From Streptomyces sp. NBC_00271 (GTDB lineage: Bacteria; Actinomycetota; Actinomycetes; Streptomycetales; Streptomycetaceae): DNA of 64,000 nt. Each line of letters begins with the position of its first letter. Positions within the stretch are counted from its first letter, which is position 1. The notes under the pieces were generated by a model that was not told the origin of the DNA, did not search any database, and saw only the letters and a program-made list of their open reading frames with translations. The stretch spans positions 8,308,001 to 8,372,000 of the forward strand of contig NZ_CP108070.1 of NCBI RefSeq assembly GCF_036178845.1, in the 5' to 3' direction. The translations under genes were made by a program, and so were the position numbers. Below, one piece after another: positions 32,227 through 41,676 of this stretch.

Positions 32227-32363
32227 TCCGTGGACCGTCGCGTCGCAGGTTCGTGGGCCGTCGGCTCGTTGGTCCGTGGGCCGTCGGGTCGTTGGTCCGT
32301 GCGTGGTCGGGTGTCTGGTTCGGGGTGGTCCGGTGTCTGATGGGTGGATCGTCGGGTGACTGG
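32227..32363. repeat. Six 23-bp tandem repeats directly after the TetR gene
   Basis: Units start at 32227, 32250, 32273, 32296, 32319 and 32342 (the last is 22 bp). Examples are TTCGTGGGCCGTCGGCTCG and TCCGTGGGCCGTCGGGTCG, followed by TTGG. The first unit begins 1 bp after the TetR stop. Adjacent units 2 and 3 are nearly identical and the right end is more diverged. Period 23 is not a multiple of three. Confidence 0.88.
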
Positions 32364-32445
32364 TTCGTGCTGGTGGCGGGGCTGTGGTCGCTCAGGGAAA
32401 CCTGGGTGTCGCGAGGGGCTCGGGGCGGCGTAGGCTGAGGGCGCC

Positions 32446-33147
32446 ATGCCGTACGAACCACCGACTCACACCGTCGAGCGCTCCCTCCGCGCCACGACCG
32501 GAGCGAAGATCATTGCCGGTGTCGACGAGGTGGGCCGTGGTGCGTGGGCCGGCCCGGTCACCGTCTGCGCCGCCGTCACGGGACTACGCCGTCCACCCGA
32601 GGGCCTCACCGACTCCAAACTCCTCACCGTCAAGCGCCGTACCGTGATGGCCGCGGAGTTGGAGAAATGGGTGACGTCGTACGCCCTGGGGCATGCCTCT
32701 CCTGAGGAGATCGACGACCTGGGGATGACGGCCGCGCTGCGCCTTGCCGCGGTGCGGGCCCTGGAGGCCTTGCCCGTCCGCCCCGACGCGGTCATCCTCG
32801 ATGGGAAGCACGACTACCTCGGGTCGCCGTGGCGGGTTCGCACGGTGATCAAGGGTGACCAGTCCTGCGTGGCCGTCGCGGCGGCCTCGGTGATCGCCAA
32901 GGTTCAGCGCGACAAAATGATGGCCGAACTGGGTGTCGACCATGCAGACTTCGGTTTTGCGGCCAACGCCGGGTATCCGTCTCCGGTGCACAAGGCCGCA
33001 CTGGAGGAACGGGGCCCCACTCCGTACCACCGGCTGTCATGGGCGTATCTTGATGCGCTGCCCCAGTGGCGGCACCTCAAGAAGGTCCGCAGCTGGGCGG
33101 ACGGAAGCGGTCCGGAGATCGAAGGTCAGCTCGGCTTCGATTTCTGA
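32446..33147 (+). CDS. rnhB: Ribonuclease HII
   Basis: RNase HII cuts RNA in RNA-DNA hybrids, including single ribonucleotides. The 233 aa protein has [14 protein letters not shown] (catalytic Asp and Glu), [18 protein letters not shown] and [13 protein letters not shown], with [18 protein letters not shown] near the end. The start is ATG at 32446. It follows the TetR gene after a repeat-filled gap and is not obviously in its operon. Confidence 0.95.
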   Translation: MPYEPPTHTVERSLRATTGAKIIAGVDEVGRGAWAGPVTVCAAVTGLRRPPEGLTDSKLLTVKRRTVMAAELEKWVTSYALGHASPEEIDDLGMTAALRLAAVRALEALPVRPDAVILDGKHDYLGSPWRVRTVIKGDQSCVAVAAASVIAKVQRDKMMAELGVDHADFGFAANAGYPSPVHKAALEERGPTPYHRLSWAYLDALPQWRHLKKVRSWADGSGPEIEGQLGFDF

Positions 33148-33215
33148 CGGTTCCGCTCGCACTCATGTGCCACCCGCCGACGCGAGTCGCACCGGCGTTT
33201 GATAAATATCAGCTC

Positions 33216-33842
33216 ATGCCTCTCATTCCCGAGGAGCCTCAGATTCACGAGAGTGCCCAGGGTCCCCGCGCGACTCCGGCCAGTGGCCGCACCGCGCCGA
33301 CCCCCCGTCCCGTACCCGGTCCCCGTCCCGCGGCTCCGCCGCGTCCCGGACGTCCGGGACCTGTCCGGCCGATGCCGGCCCAACGCACCCCGCGTGAGCC
33401 GGTCGTGGCCACGCCGGGGTCATCCGCCCCGGCGGCCGCGCCCGCTGCCGCCACCCCACAGATCCAGCTGATCCCGGCCTCGGCCGAGGGTGCGCTGGAC
33501 GCCGCCGAAGAAGCGGTCGACCTGCTGTTGGAGTCGGGCCGAGCCCCCGGTGAGGTGCTGGTGATCACCACCGGCGAACCGCATCCGTGGGCCGCGCACG
33601 AACTCTCCTTCGGCGAAGCCGCCTACTGGGCGCAGCACGACGCGGGCGACGACGTCTTCTACGCCGACGCCTCCGTCGCGGGCCGGGCCGCGTCCCGTCC
33701 CGTGGTCGTGGTCGCCGTCAACGGCGGTCCCGACGCTGCCGCCGCCACCGCCCTGCCCCTGGCTCTCGGCCGGGCCGGCGCCCTGCTGATCGTCTGCGGC
33801 GACCCGCAGCAGATCAACTCGGTACTGGGCGCCGGGGTCTGA
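33216..33842 (+). CDS. Proline/arginine-rich protein with a conserved C-terminal domain
   Basis: The first 90 residues are Pro-, Arg- and Ala-rich (PAPTPRPVPGPRPAAPPRPGRP region) and probably disordered. The remaining 110 form an ordered domain with VLVITTGEPHPWAAHELSFG, AYWAQHDAGDDVFYADAS and ending CGDPQQINSVLGAGV; the last part is reminiscent of the DPQQ motif near the end of UvrD-type helicases, but no helicase motif is otherwise present. The ATG at 33216 is preceded by GATAAAT rather than a ribosome binding site, so a leaderless transcript is possible. A hairpin terminator follows immediately. I cannot assign a function. Confidence 0.75.
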   Translation: MPLIPEEPQIHESAQGPRATPASGRTAPTPRPVPGPRPAAPPRPGRPGPVRPMPAQRTPREPVVATPGSSAPAAAPAAATPQIQLIPASAEGALDAAEEAVDLLLESGRAPGEVLVITTGEPHPWAAHELSFGEAAYWAQHDAGDDVFYADASVAGRAASRPVVVVAVNGGPDAAAATALPLALGRAGALLIVCGDPQQINSVLGAGV

Positions 33843-33844
33843 AC

Positions 33845-33871
33845 GAATCCCGGACACCGTCCGGGATTCGC
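33845..33871 (+). terminator. Hairpin terminator after the proline-rich protein gene
   Basis: Arms CGAATCCCGGA (33845-33855) and TCCGGGATTCG (33861-33871) are perfectly complementary around a 5-nt loop, 2 bp after the stop. Confidence 0.85.
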
Positions 33872-33947
33872 TCGGACGATGCTTGGGGCGATGTCCAGGG
33901 CGTGATGGTGGTGCCACTGCGGCACCACCTGTACGGCGGTCTTTTCG

Positions 33948-34007
33948 GCGTGCCTGTAGTAAGTGTGCCTGTGGTTCATGTGCCTGTGGTTCATGTGCCT
34001 GTGGTTC
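33948..34007. repeat. Four 15-bp tandem repeats
   Basis: Units at 33948, 33963, 33978 and 33993 share TGCCTGT-(A/G)-GT. Units 3 and 4 are identical (ATGTGCCTGTGGTTC) and unit 2 differs at one base. This is the least diverged intergenic array in the window. Confidence 0.9.
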
Positions 34008-34314
34008 GTGGCCCGTAGTGAGTGCTTGCTCGCCGAGGCCATGATGGCGGCGGTGCGCGTCTCTGACGACGGGGTGTCCCCTCGGTGCGCGCCGACGTCG
34101 GACGGCCTGGTGGCCGTCCGCATGTTCCGGAGGGGCGCGTACGCCGCCGGAGCGGGCGCAAGCACTACGGCACTGCCCCTGCCCGGTCCCACGCGCCGCG
34201 GGACCACCACGGTGCGGGCGGACGCGCCCGGGCCACGGGGACGAGTGCCCCTCAGGACCCTGCAAGGCGGGTCGGCACCTGGGCGGACGCCGACGCCTCA
34301 CGGCCGCAGGCGAC

Positions 34315-34950
34315 TCAGCGGGCGGCCGCCCGGCGAAGCACCTCCGACGCGGCGCCCCCGGTGCGTGGGAGCGGCGGCGGCGCCTCGGTCAGGGCGAAGG
34401 ACTCCGGTGGGGAGTCCGCGCTCGGACGGCGTCCGCCACGGCCCTCGCCGAGTACCTGCCAGCCGTCGTGCGTCAGCGTGATGTAGGCCCCGCAGCGCAG
34501 CCCGTGGAGGGTGCAAGCGTCCCGCAGCCCCCACATCCACGCCCCGTCCTCCTCGGTCCACCGTGCGTCGCCCTCGCGGCAGTAGAGCAGCACCGCCGTG
34601 CGTACCGGGGTGCGGCGCCGCAGGTCGTGCGGGATCACCCGGCGCAGCTGTGCCAGCAGGGAGTTGCGGAACATCCAGCCGTCGGCCGGCGCCGACCGCC
34701 GGGTGAACGAGGCGCTCGCCTGTAGCCGTTCGTCCGCGTCGAGGACGGCCACGATGGCGGTCGTGGGTCTCGGCCGGTGCCGTGCGTGCAATCCGCTGAC
34801 GACCTCCCGCGGACTGCGCAACAGCGGAATCCCCGCAGCGGCCCATTCGGCGGGTTCGAGCATACGGGTCAGTGGGTTGGCGGAAGCGGCGGACAGATCG
34901 GCAGACGTCGACACGGATGCCGCCGAGGACGGAGCGAATCCGAAGGTCAC
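34315..34950 (-). CDS. Conserved hypothetical protein, possible RadC/JAB-like
   Basis: The 211 aa protein begins MTFGFAPSSAASVSTSADLSAASANPLTRMLEPAEWAAAGIPLLRSPREVV. A central block (TTAIVAVLDADERLQASASFTR, NSLLAQLRRVIPHD, VLLYCREGDARWTEEDGAWMWGLRDAC) has an alternating strand-helix look. This layout is loosely like the JAB/RadC-type fold, but I do not see the JAMM metal motif, so no activity is claimed. The tail is Pro/Ala/Arg-rich. It is transcribed with, and downstream of, recQ on the minus strand after a 223-bp gap. Confidence 0.65.
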   Translation of the reverse strand: MTFGFAPSSAASVSTSADLSAASANPLTRMLEPAEWAAAGIPLLRSPREVVSGLHARHRPRPTTAIVAVLDADERLQASASFTRRSAPADGWMFRNSLLAQLRRVIPHDLRRRTPVRTAVLLYCREGDARWTEEDGAWMWGLRDACTLHGLRCGAYITLTHDGWQVLGEGRGGRRPSADSPPESFALTEAPPPLPRTGGAASEVLRRAAAR

Positions 34951-35173
34951 GGTCCTCCCTTCGGCTACGCGCCCACACAGCGGGCGGGGTCGGACTTGGG
35001 GGAGCGCACGCCGCAGCAGAGCCCTACCGGATCACGGGCGAGCCGTGCGGGGAGCGGACTTCAATTCTTCCTGTCGAACTTGGTTGCGGCAACGAGCAAT
35101 TGGGGCCACCGACCGTTTTCCGGCTATACGTCGTGTATATCCCTGCCCGCTGGTCTTGTTTGCGACACACGGG

Positions 35174-37372
35174 TCACGCCTGTACGGCCAGGACCAGCGG
35201 CAACACCGCCTGTGCCCCGGATCGTCGCAGCATGCGCGCGGCGACCGCGAGCGTCCAGCCCGTCTCGGTGGCGTCGTCCACCAGCAGCACGGGACCGCCT
35301 GCTTCCTTGAGGGCGGCTGCCAGCGCGGGTGGCACGGCCAGCGCCCCGTCAAGTGCCTTGAGCCGCTGGGCGCTGTTGCTCCGGGAGACCTGTGAGACGG
35401 CCTCGCCAACGTACTCCACGGACCCCAGCAGCGGCAGTCGGCCGACCTCCGCGATCCGCGCGCCCAGCGACTGGATCAACTGTGGACGCCTGCGCGAGGC
35501 CATGGTGACGACGCCGACCGGGCGCGGCTGCGCGTCGGGCTGCCCGGAGGCCCAGCCGCCGGGCCCCTTCGCCCAGTCGGTCAGGACGCCGACCACGGCC
35601 TTCGCCACATCGTCCGGCACGGGCCCGTCCGGTGCCTGGGGTGTGAGCATCGGCCGCAGCCGGTTGCCCCAGCCGATGTCCGAGAGCCGCCCCAAGGCGC
35701 GCCCCGGTGCGGCCTGTTCGCCCGCCGGGATTCGCCCCTTCAGGTCGACGCCGACCGCCGGCAGGCCCGTAGGCCACATCTTGCGGGGGTCGACGTCGAC
35801 ACCGGCGCGGCCCAGCTCGCCGTTGGCCGCGTCGAGCGCGGCGGGGGACACGGACGCCTCGAACCGGGCTCCCGCACAGGTGTCGCAGCGCCCGCACGCC
35901 TTTGCCAGCTCGTCGTCGAGCTGGCGCCGCAGAAACTCCATCCGGCAGCCGGTGGTCGACACGTAGTCGCGCATCGCCTGCTGTTCGGCGGCCCGCTGCT
36001 TGGCGACCCAGGCGTAGCGCTCGGTGTCGTACGTCCAGGGCGCGCCCGTGGAGATCCAGCCGCCCTGGACACGCCGCACGGCGCCGTCCACGTCGAGCAC
36101 TTTGAGCATCGTCTCCAGACGGGACCTGCGCAGCTCCACCAGGGGTTCGAGGGCGGGCAGCGAGAGCGGCCTCCCGGCGCGGGCCAGGACGTCCAGGGTC
36201 CGGCGCACCTGCTCCTCCGGAGGGAAGGCGATCGACGCGAAGTACTCCCAGATCGCCTGGTCCTCCTTGCCCGGCAGGAGAAGCACCTCGGCATGCTTCA
36301 CCCCGCGGCCCGCGCGCCCCACCTGCTGGTAGTACGCGATGGGGGAGGAGGGGGAGCCCAGGTGCACCACGAATCCGAGGTCGGGCTTGTCGAAGCCCAT
36401 GCCCAGCGCGGAGGTGGCGACCAGGGCCTTGACACGGTTGGCGAGGAGATCCTCCTCGGCCTGCTGGCGGTCCGCGTTCTCCGTCTTTCCGGTGTACGAG
36501 GTGACGGTGTGCCCGCTCTGGCGCAGGAACGCGGTGACCTCCTCGGCGGCGGCCACGGTGAGTGTGTAGATGATGCCCGAGCCCGGTAGGTCGCTCAGGT
36601 GCTCGGCGAGCCAGGCCATCCGGTGGGCGGCGTCCGGCATCCGAAGCACACCGAGGCTCAGGCTCTCCCGGTCCAGCGGCCCGCGCAGGACGAGTGCGTC
36701 GGTGCTGGCGCCGGTGCCCAACTGCTCGGCCACATCGGCCGTCACGCGCGCGTTGGCGGTCGCGGTGGTGGCCAGGACGGGGACGCCCGGCGGGAGATCG
36801 GCGAGCATCGTGCGCAGCCTGCGGTAGTCCGGCCGGAAGTCGTGTCCCCAGTCGGAGATGCAGTGTGCCTCGTCGACCACGAGCAGGCCGGTCGCCGCGG
36901 CCAGCTTGGGCAGCACCTGGTCGCGGAAGTCGGGATTGTTGAGCCGCTCCGGGCTCACCAGGAGCACGTCGACCTCGCTCGCGGCCACCTCGGCCTGGAT
37001 CGTCTCCCACTCCTCCGTGTTCGACGAATTGATGCTCCGCGCGTGGATACCGGCGCGGGCGGCCGCCTCCACCTGGTTGCGCATGAGAGCGAGGAGCGGC
37101 GAGACGATGACCGTGGGCCCGGCGCCCCGCTCGCGCAGCAGCGCGGTGGCGACGAAGTACACGGCGGACTTGCCCCAGCCCGTGCGCTGCACGACGAGGG
37201 CTCTGCGCTTGTCGGCCACCAGGGCCTCGATGGCGCGCCACTGGTCCTCGCGCAGCCGGGCCTCGCCCGCCGGGGCGCCGACAAGGCGGGCGAGTACGGC
37301 GTCGGCCGCGGCGCGCAGGTCGGCGTTGGGCAGGTCTCTGTGGGTCGGGGGGCGTGGGTCGTCGTTGCTCAT
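35174..37372 (-). CDS. recQ: RecQ-family ATP-dependent DNA helicase with a phosphoribosyltransferase-like C-terminus
   Basis: RecQ is a 3'-5' helicase that unwinds recombination and replication intermediates. The 732 aa protein has motif [17 protein letters not shown] in [21 protein letters not shown], motif IV-VI with [18 protein letters not shown] and [10 protein letters not shown] cysteine cluster follows (CGRCDTCAG), but there is no recognisable HRDC domain. Instead the C-terminus (about 640-732) contains [21 protein letters not shown], the PRPP-loop type VLLVDDxxxTGxT motif of type I phosphoribosyltransferases. ATG at 37372 is preferred; a TTG at 37432 is an alternative. Divergent from the DUF4192 gene across a gap with two DnaA boxes. 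Confidence 0.9.
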   Translation of the reverse strand: MSNDDPRPPTHRDLPNADLRAAADAVLARLVGAPAGEARLREDQWRAIEALVADKRRALVVQRTGWGKSAVYFVATALLRERGAGPTVIVSPLLALMRNQVEAAARAGIHARSINSSNTEEWETIQAEVAASEVDVLLVSPERLNNPDFRDQVLPKLAAATGLLVVDEAHCISDWGHDFRPDYRRLRTMLADLPPGVPVLATTATANARVTADVAEQLGTGASTDALVLRGPLDRESLSLGVLRMPDAAHRMAWLAEHLSDLPGSGIIYTLTVAAAEEVTAFLRQSGHTVTSYTGKTENADRQQAEEDLLANRVKALVATSALGMGFDKPDLGFVVHLGSPSSPIAYYQQVGRAGRGVKHAEVLLLPGKEDQAIWEYFASIAFPPEEQVRRTLDVLARAGRPLSLPALEPLVELRRSRLETMLKVLDVDGAVRRVQGGWISTGAPWTYDTERYAWVAKQRAAEQQAMRDYVSTTGCRMEFLRRQLDDELAKACGRCDTCAGARFEASVSPAALDAANGELGRAGVDVDPRKMWPTGLPAVGVDLKGRIPAGEQAAPGRALGRLSDIGWGNRLRPMLTPQAPDGPVPDDVAKAVVGVLTDWAKGPGGWASGQPDAQPRPVGVVTMASRRRPQLIQSLGARIAEVGRLPLLGSVEYVGEAVSQVSRSNSAQRLKALDGALAVPPALAAALKEAGGPVLLVDDATETGWTLAVAARMLRRSGAQAVLPLVLAVQA

Positions 37373-37423
37373 GGCCCCATGCAACCCGATGGGTCGGACA
37401 TCGCGCGAACGAGGCCGCCGGGT

Positions 37424-37432
37424 TGTGGACAA
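37424..37432 (-). promoter_or_regulatory. DnaA box (TTGTCCACA)
   Basis: The minus-strand 9-mer TTGTCCACA is the preferred Streptomyces DnaA box. It is 52 bp upstream of recQ and pairs with an inverted box 24 bp away. Confidence 0.75.
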
Positions 37433-37456
37433 GTCATGTCGTGGTCATGGCCAGGG

Positions 37457-37465
37457 TTATCCACA
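37457..37465 (+). promoter_or_regulatory. DnaA box (TTATCCACA)
   Basis: TTATCCACA is a perfect E. coli-consensus DnaA box. It lies 41 bp before the DUF4192 start and is inverted relative to the box at 37424-37432. Confidence 0.75.
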
Positions 37466-37505
37466 GGGCAAAGCGGAACTTCAGGATCCGCGGGATGGTC
37501 ACGGC

Positions 37506-39032
37506 ATGACGAATCACAGCGAAGCGGCCGGCATGTCCGGTGACAGTGACATCAGCGGGCGCGGTCGGCACGGGGGAGACAGCGCGGCCCACGCGCCGAG
37601 CGCGCGCAGCGGACGGGGCGCGCACGATGGGCACGACCTGCCCGGGCAGCATCAGGTGACCCTGCGCACACCGGCCGAACTGGCCGATGCCCTGCCCTAC
37701 CTGCTCGGCTACCGGCCCGAGGACAGCATCGTGCTGGTAGCCCTGCACGACGGGGAGAGGCGCGGCCGCTTCGGCGGGCGGGCACGGCTCGGCATCCCTG
37801 CCCACGCGGACGACTGGCCGTCCGTCGCCGATCAGCTGGCGCAAGGACTGGTGAAGGGAAGCGAGCGCAGAGGGGCACGGCCCGAGAGCATGGTCGCCTA
37901 CCTCTGCCAGGAGCCGGGGACCGGAGAGTCGGGACGGGACGTCATGGAACGTCTGCGGCCCCTCGCGCAGTTTCTGCGCACGGCCTGCGGTCGCCTCGAC
38001 GTCCCCGTCATTGAGGCCCTGTGCATCTCCGACGGCCGCTTCTGGTCGTACTGCTGCCCCGGCCAGGGGTGCTGTTCGTCCGAGGGGCATCCGATGGGAC
38101 TGCCCGGCACCTCCGTCCTTGCCGCCGCCGCGACCTACGCCGGCCTCCAAGTGCGCGGATCGCTGAGGGAATTCACCGCTCGGTTCATTCCGTGGGAAGG
38201 CGCGGCCGCACCGGAGCAGCAGATCGCGCTCGACACGGCGAGCATGGCCCTGGTTCCCAGGATCCTCGACGGCGAGGGCCGTGCGGAGGTGGCCGAGGAG
38301 ACCCTCGGACTGGCCCGGCGGATCATGAAGCGGTTCGCCGACGCCCCGCCCGTGTCCGGCACACGCCCGGCGGACCTGCGCGATGACGGCCTCCTGGAGC
38401 ACGACGAGGCCGCCACCCTGATTCTCGGACTCCAGGACCGCGCAACCCGCGACCGCGCCGCCGAGTGGATGGAGGGCGACGAGGCCGGCGCTGCCCTGCG
38501 CCTCTGGCGGGCGCTGGCCCGCCGCTGCGTCGGCTCCTACGGCGAGCACGCGGCGGCACCCCTCACCCTCGCCGGGTGGGTCGCCTGGTCGACCGGTGAC
38601 GAACTGGAGGCTCGCGAGGCCCTGGCGATGGCACTCGGAGCCGATCCCGACTACCTCTTCGCCCGTCTCCTGCACCAGGCGTGCAACGAGGGCCTCGACC
38701 CGGAGTCGATCCGCCGCTGCCTGCGCGCGGAGCGCACCGACCGGACCGGGGTGGAAGCGGAACAGCCAGCGGGTCCCGATCGCTCGACGCCGCGCGATGT
38801 CGCCGAGCCGCCGGGCACCTCGAACCGACGCCGGCGCAGGGCACGCACGGCGGGGATCGGGGCACCGCGCGGAGGCGGGCGTCCCCCCGGGGCGAGTAGC
38901 CTCCGCCGGCGTCGGCCCACCGATGAGGCCGCGCCCGGCGGGAAGGGACCTGGGCGCGAGCCTGAGGCGGCGAGCGAAAGGGCTCGCGCCCGCCGCAAGG
39001 GCGGTCGGCGGGTTGTGGGGGAGGAGACGTGA
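37506..39032 (+). CDS. DUF4192 domain-containing protein
   Basis: The 508 aa protein carries the actinobacterial DUF4192 region, recognisable from TLRTPAELADALPYLLGYRPEDSIVLVAL and ALCISDGRFWSYCCPGQGCC, with later GWVAWSTGDELEAREALAMALGADPDYLFARLLHQA. The C-terminal 110 residues are Arg/Pro/Gly-rich and not conserved. The ATG at 37506 gives the conserved protein; longer in-frame starts run back over recQ. The function of DUF4192 is unknown to me. Confidence 0.85.
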   Translation: MTNHSEAAGMSGDSDISGRGRHGGDSAAHAPSARSGRGAHDGHDLPGQHQVTLRTPAELADALPYLLGYRPEDSIVLVALHDGERRGRFGGRARLGIPAHADDWPSVADQLAQGLVKGSERRGARPESMVAYLCQEPGTGESGRDVMERLRPLAQFLRTACGRLDVPVIEALCISDGRFWSYCCPGQGCCSSEGHPMGLPGTSVLAAAATYAGLQVRGSLREFTARFIPWEGAAAPEQQIALDTASMALVPRILDGEGRAEVAEETLGLARRIMKRFADAPPVSGTRPADLRDDGLLEHDEAATLILGLQDRATRDRAAEWMEGDEAGAALRLWRALARRCVGSYGEHAAAPLTLAGWVAWSTGDELEAREALAMALGADPDYLFARLLHQACNEGLDPESIRRCLRAERTDRTGVEAEQPAGPDRSTPRDVAEPPGTSNRRRRRARTAGIGAPRGGGRPPGASSLRRRRPTDEAAPGGKGPGREPEAASERARARRKGGRRVVGEET

Positions 39033-39409
39033 GTGTGGGGAGCGTGGCGGACCGCCGGTTATCGGGTCGGGCGACACATGAGGTGCCCCGGGCACCGGAT
39101 GTCACTCCACCCGAGGCGGCGGCACGCCCCAGCCCGCGCGGCACGGGCGGACGGCGCGCGCCCACGATTTCCAAGCCCGAACCCTTGGCCCCCCACCGCA
39201 CCCGTACCAGCCGTCCGCGGTATGCCCCACCGACCATCCCACCGCCATCCGGTCTGCTTGCCCGGCCCAGGCGTGACCCCGGACGGGGCCGTTCCGTTCA
39301 CCTGTGCGGCGGTACCCGTGGCCGGGCCGCGCCGCCGAACGCCCTCGCCCCTCCGGAGCCCCCAACCCGGCGCCGAGCGGGCCCCAGGCGCACTGACCGA
39401 GGAAGCCAC
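39033..39409. other. Gap between the DUF4192 gene and the debranching-like gene
   Basis: The 377 bp keep an open frame into the next gene, but the product is low-complexity and the next gene has a good ribosome binding site at 39410. I see no terminator, palindrome or repeat strong enough to report. Confidence 0.4.
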
Positions 39410-41545
39410 ATGCACCTGCCCATTCCCCCCTCCGATTCCGACGGCGTCCGCCCGCCGGTGCGCGGGCCCGCTCAGCCCTTCCCGCGTCGCGCCGGTTCGC
39501 AGGCCCCGTTCGCAGGGGTCGAGAGCGCTTTGAGCCCCTTCGCACGGCTGGGCGGTCCGGCGGCTCGTCACACCCCGCTTCCCGGGCCGCGCCGGACCAC
39601 GGACCTGCCACCCGTGCACAACGCCCTGATCTGCGTCGCCCTGCCGGGACTGGTGATCTCCGCGGACCATGGGCAGCTGACCGGCCGCGGGCTGGAGGGG
39701 TTCTACCGCGCGGGCCGCCGGACGCTGTCCCGCTGCCAGGTGCGAGTGGCGGGTCGCGAACCGCTCGCCGTGCAGGCCCGGATGGTCGCCGCCGACCGAG
39801 CCCGCTTTGTCGGGACGGTGCGCGCCTCCGCCGACGGCGGCCCGGATCCCGACGTGGTCGTGGAGCGGACGCGCGACGCGGACGGCACGGAGCGGATCAC
39901 GCTGCGCAGCGCCTCCCCCCGCGTCCTGCGCGTGCCCGTCGAGGTCGCGCTCGCTACGGATCTCGCGGAGCTCGGCTCCGTCGCCTCGGGCCGAGCCGGG
40001 CCCGAACTGCCCGCCAGCGTCCACGACTCGGGCCTGCGATGGTCCTGTGCCACCGGCAGCTCGATCGTCACCGCCGACCCACCACCTGCCGATGCCCTGG
40101 CCTCCGCGGGACTGCTCCGCTGGGAGCTCGAACTGCCACCCGGTGGCGCCCGCAGCGTGGAGTTGAGGGTGCGACCGGGCGGTGCGGGGCCGGCCAGAGT
40201 CGTCGGCCGCGGCGCCACGAGCCCGTTCTCCGCCGCCCGGGCCACCGGCGACGACCCCAGGGTCCAGGCACTCATGGACACCTGCCTCGAGGACCTCCAA
40301 GCGCTACTGCTGCGCGATGCCGCCCACCCGTCGGACACGCACCTCGCGGCGGGGGCGCCGTGGCGATGCGGCCTGGCGCCGGCCGAGGCACTGGTCGCGG
40401 CCCGGATGACACTGCCACTCGGCACCCGGCTCGCCGCGGGCACGCTGCGGATCCTCGCCCGCACCCAAATCGCGGGCCCCGGTGCGCAGTCCGGCCTGAT
40501 CCCCGGCCCGCGCCGGGACGCCGGCCCGCACCTGCCTCCGGGCTGCACGGCCACCGAGGCGACCCTGCTGTTCCCCGTACTGCTCGCGGAGGCCAGGCGC
40601 TGGGGACTTCCGGAGCAGGAGACCGAGGAACTGCTGCCCGCGGCCGAGCGGTGCCTCGCATGGCTGCGGACCACCGTCGGTGACGGCACCTATCTGCCCG
40701 ACCGGCACCCCGGCGGTCCGTTCCGATGCGAAACGCAGGCGCACGCCCACCGCGCGGCACTGCTGGGCGCCGATCTGCTCGACACGTACGGCCGGCCGGG
40801 TGGTGAGGGACTGGTGCAGTGGGCCCAGGAACTGCGGACCGCGTTCCGCGGCGACTTCTGGGCCGAGGACCGGGGAGGCGGCAGACCGGCGGCCGCCCGG
40901 GCCCCGGACGGGCGCCTCGTACCCCACCTCGGCGCGAGCACCGCCCACCTCCTCGACACGGGACTGCTCGGCTCCGGCGTATTCGCCCCCTGCCTCCTCG
41001 ACAAGGTGCAGACCGAGCAGCTCGCACGGCTGTTCGGCGGCCCGGCCATGGACTCCGGTTGGGGTCTGCGCAGCCTGGGTGCCAAGGAGGCGGCGTACAA
41101 CCCCTTCGGACACCGCGGTGGCGCCGTGCGCGTCCAGGAGACCGTGACCGCCGTCATCGGCCTGGTCACCGCCGGCTACGAGAAGGAGGCGAGCGCCCTG
41201 CTCCGGGGGCTGCTGGCGGCCGCCGAGACCTTCGGAAACAGGCTGCCCGAGATGTACGCGGGAGAGCAGCGCACGGAAGGCGGCGCCCCGCTCCCGCACC
41301 CCGCTGCCTGTCGGCCTGCGGCCACGGCGGCGGCCGCCGGGGTACTGCTCCTCACCTCCCTCGCGGGCATCCGCCCCGACGCCCCGGCCCGGACGGTGAC
41401 ACTGCGCCCGGTCAGTAGCGCGCCGCTGGGCGAGGTCGGACTGACGGGACTGCGGATCGCGGGCGCCGCGTTCTCCGTGCGCGTCAGCAGACTCGGTCTC
41501 GCGATGGTGGAGGAGGCGGCCGACGGACTGCAGTTGGGAGTGTGA
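39410..41545 (+). CDS. Glycogen-debranching N-terminal-domain protein (GH15/63-like hairpin glycosidase)
   Basis: The 711 aa protein starts with a Pro-rich stretch, then the GDE N-terminal domain (VHNALICVALPGLVISADHGQLTGRGLEGFYRAGRRTLS), followed by an (alpha/alpha)6-type catalytic domain (APAEALVAARMTLPLGTRLAAGTLRILA; SGLIPGPRRDAGPHL; LRSLGAKEAAYNPFGHRGGAVR). It probably acts on glycogen- or trehalose-related glucans or a sugar polymer. I could not identify the catalytic acids with certainty, and it could be an inactive relative. ATG at 39410 has GAGGAA 6 nt upstream. It abuts the NUDIX/NrtR gene. Confidence 0.8.
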   Translation: MHLPIPPSDSDGVRPPVRGPAQPFPRRAGSQAPFAGVESALSPFARLGGPAARHTPLPGPRRTTDLPPVHNALICVALPGLVISADHGQLTGRGLEGFYRAGRRTLSRCQVRVAGREPLAVQARMVAADRARFVGTVRASADGGPDPDVVVERTRDADGTERITLRSASPRVLRVPVEVALATDLAELGSVASGRAGPELPASVHDSGLRWSCATGSSIVTADPPPADALASAGLLRWELELPPGGARSVELRVRPGGAGPARVVGRGATSPFSAARATGDDPRVQALMDTCLEDLQALLLRDAAHPSDTHLAAGAPWRCGLAPAEALVAARMTLPLGTRLAAGTLRILARTQIAGPGAQSGLIPGPRRDAGPHLPPGCTATEATLLFPVLLAEARRWGLPEQETEELLPAAERCLAWLRTTVGDGTYLPDRHPGGPFRCETQAHAHRAALLGADLLDTYGRPGGEGLVQWAQELRTAFRGDFWAEDRGGGRPAAARAPDGRLVPHLGASTAHLLDTGLLGSGVFAPCLLDKVQTEQLARLFGGPAMDSGWGLRSLGAKEAAYNPFGHRGGAVRVQETVTAVIGLVTAGYEKEASALLRGLLAAAETFGNRLPEMYAGEQRTEGGAPLPHPAACRPAATAAAAGVLLLTSLAGIRPDAPARTVTLRPVSSAPLGEVGLTGLRIAGAAFSVRVSRLGLAMVEEAADGLQLGV

Positions 41546-41648
41546 CCTCGCGCGACGCGTCCTCGGACGGCGGCCGGCAGCGGCCGGTGGGGCCCGTACA
41601 GGACGGGAGTGGATCATCAGTGGAAGCGACTGACGAAGGGCGTGTTTA

Positions 41649-41663
41649 TCGTCAGGCAGACGA
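41649..41663. promoter_or_regulatory. Inverted repeat overlapping the NrtR promoter
   Basis: TCGTC-AGGCA-GACGA is a perfect 5-bp-arm inverted repeat ending directly before a -10-like TATGAT (41665-41670), so a bound protein would block the promoter of the downstream gene. Confidence 0.65.
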
Positions 41664-41664
41664 C

Positions 41665-41670
41665 TATGAT
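41665..41670 (+). promoter_or_regulatory. -10 element of a probable leaderless promoter
   Basis: TATGAT ends 6 nt before the ATG at 41677, so transcription would begin at or next to the start codon. No convincing -35 element is seen 17-18 bp upstream. Confidence 0.55.
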
Positions 41671-41676
41671 CGCGGC

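Larger units (their letters stand above)
33843..34314. other. Gene-free gap with a terminator and a 15-bp array
   Basis: Apart from the terminator at its left end and the 15-bp repeats at 33948-34007, I see no supported gene or site. Several ORFs cross it but all are low-complexity shadows. Confidence 0.55.
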
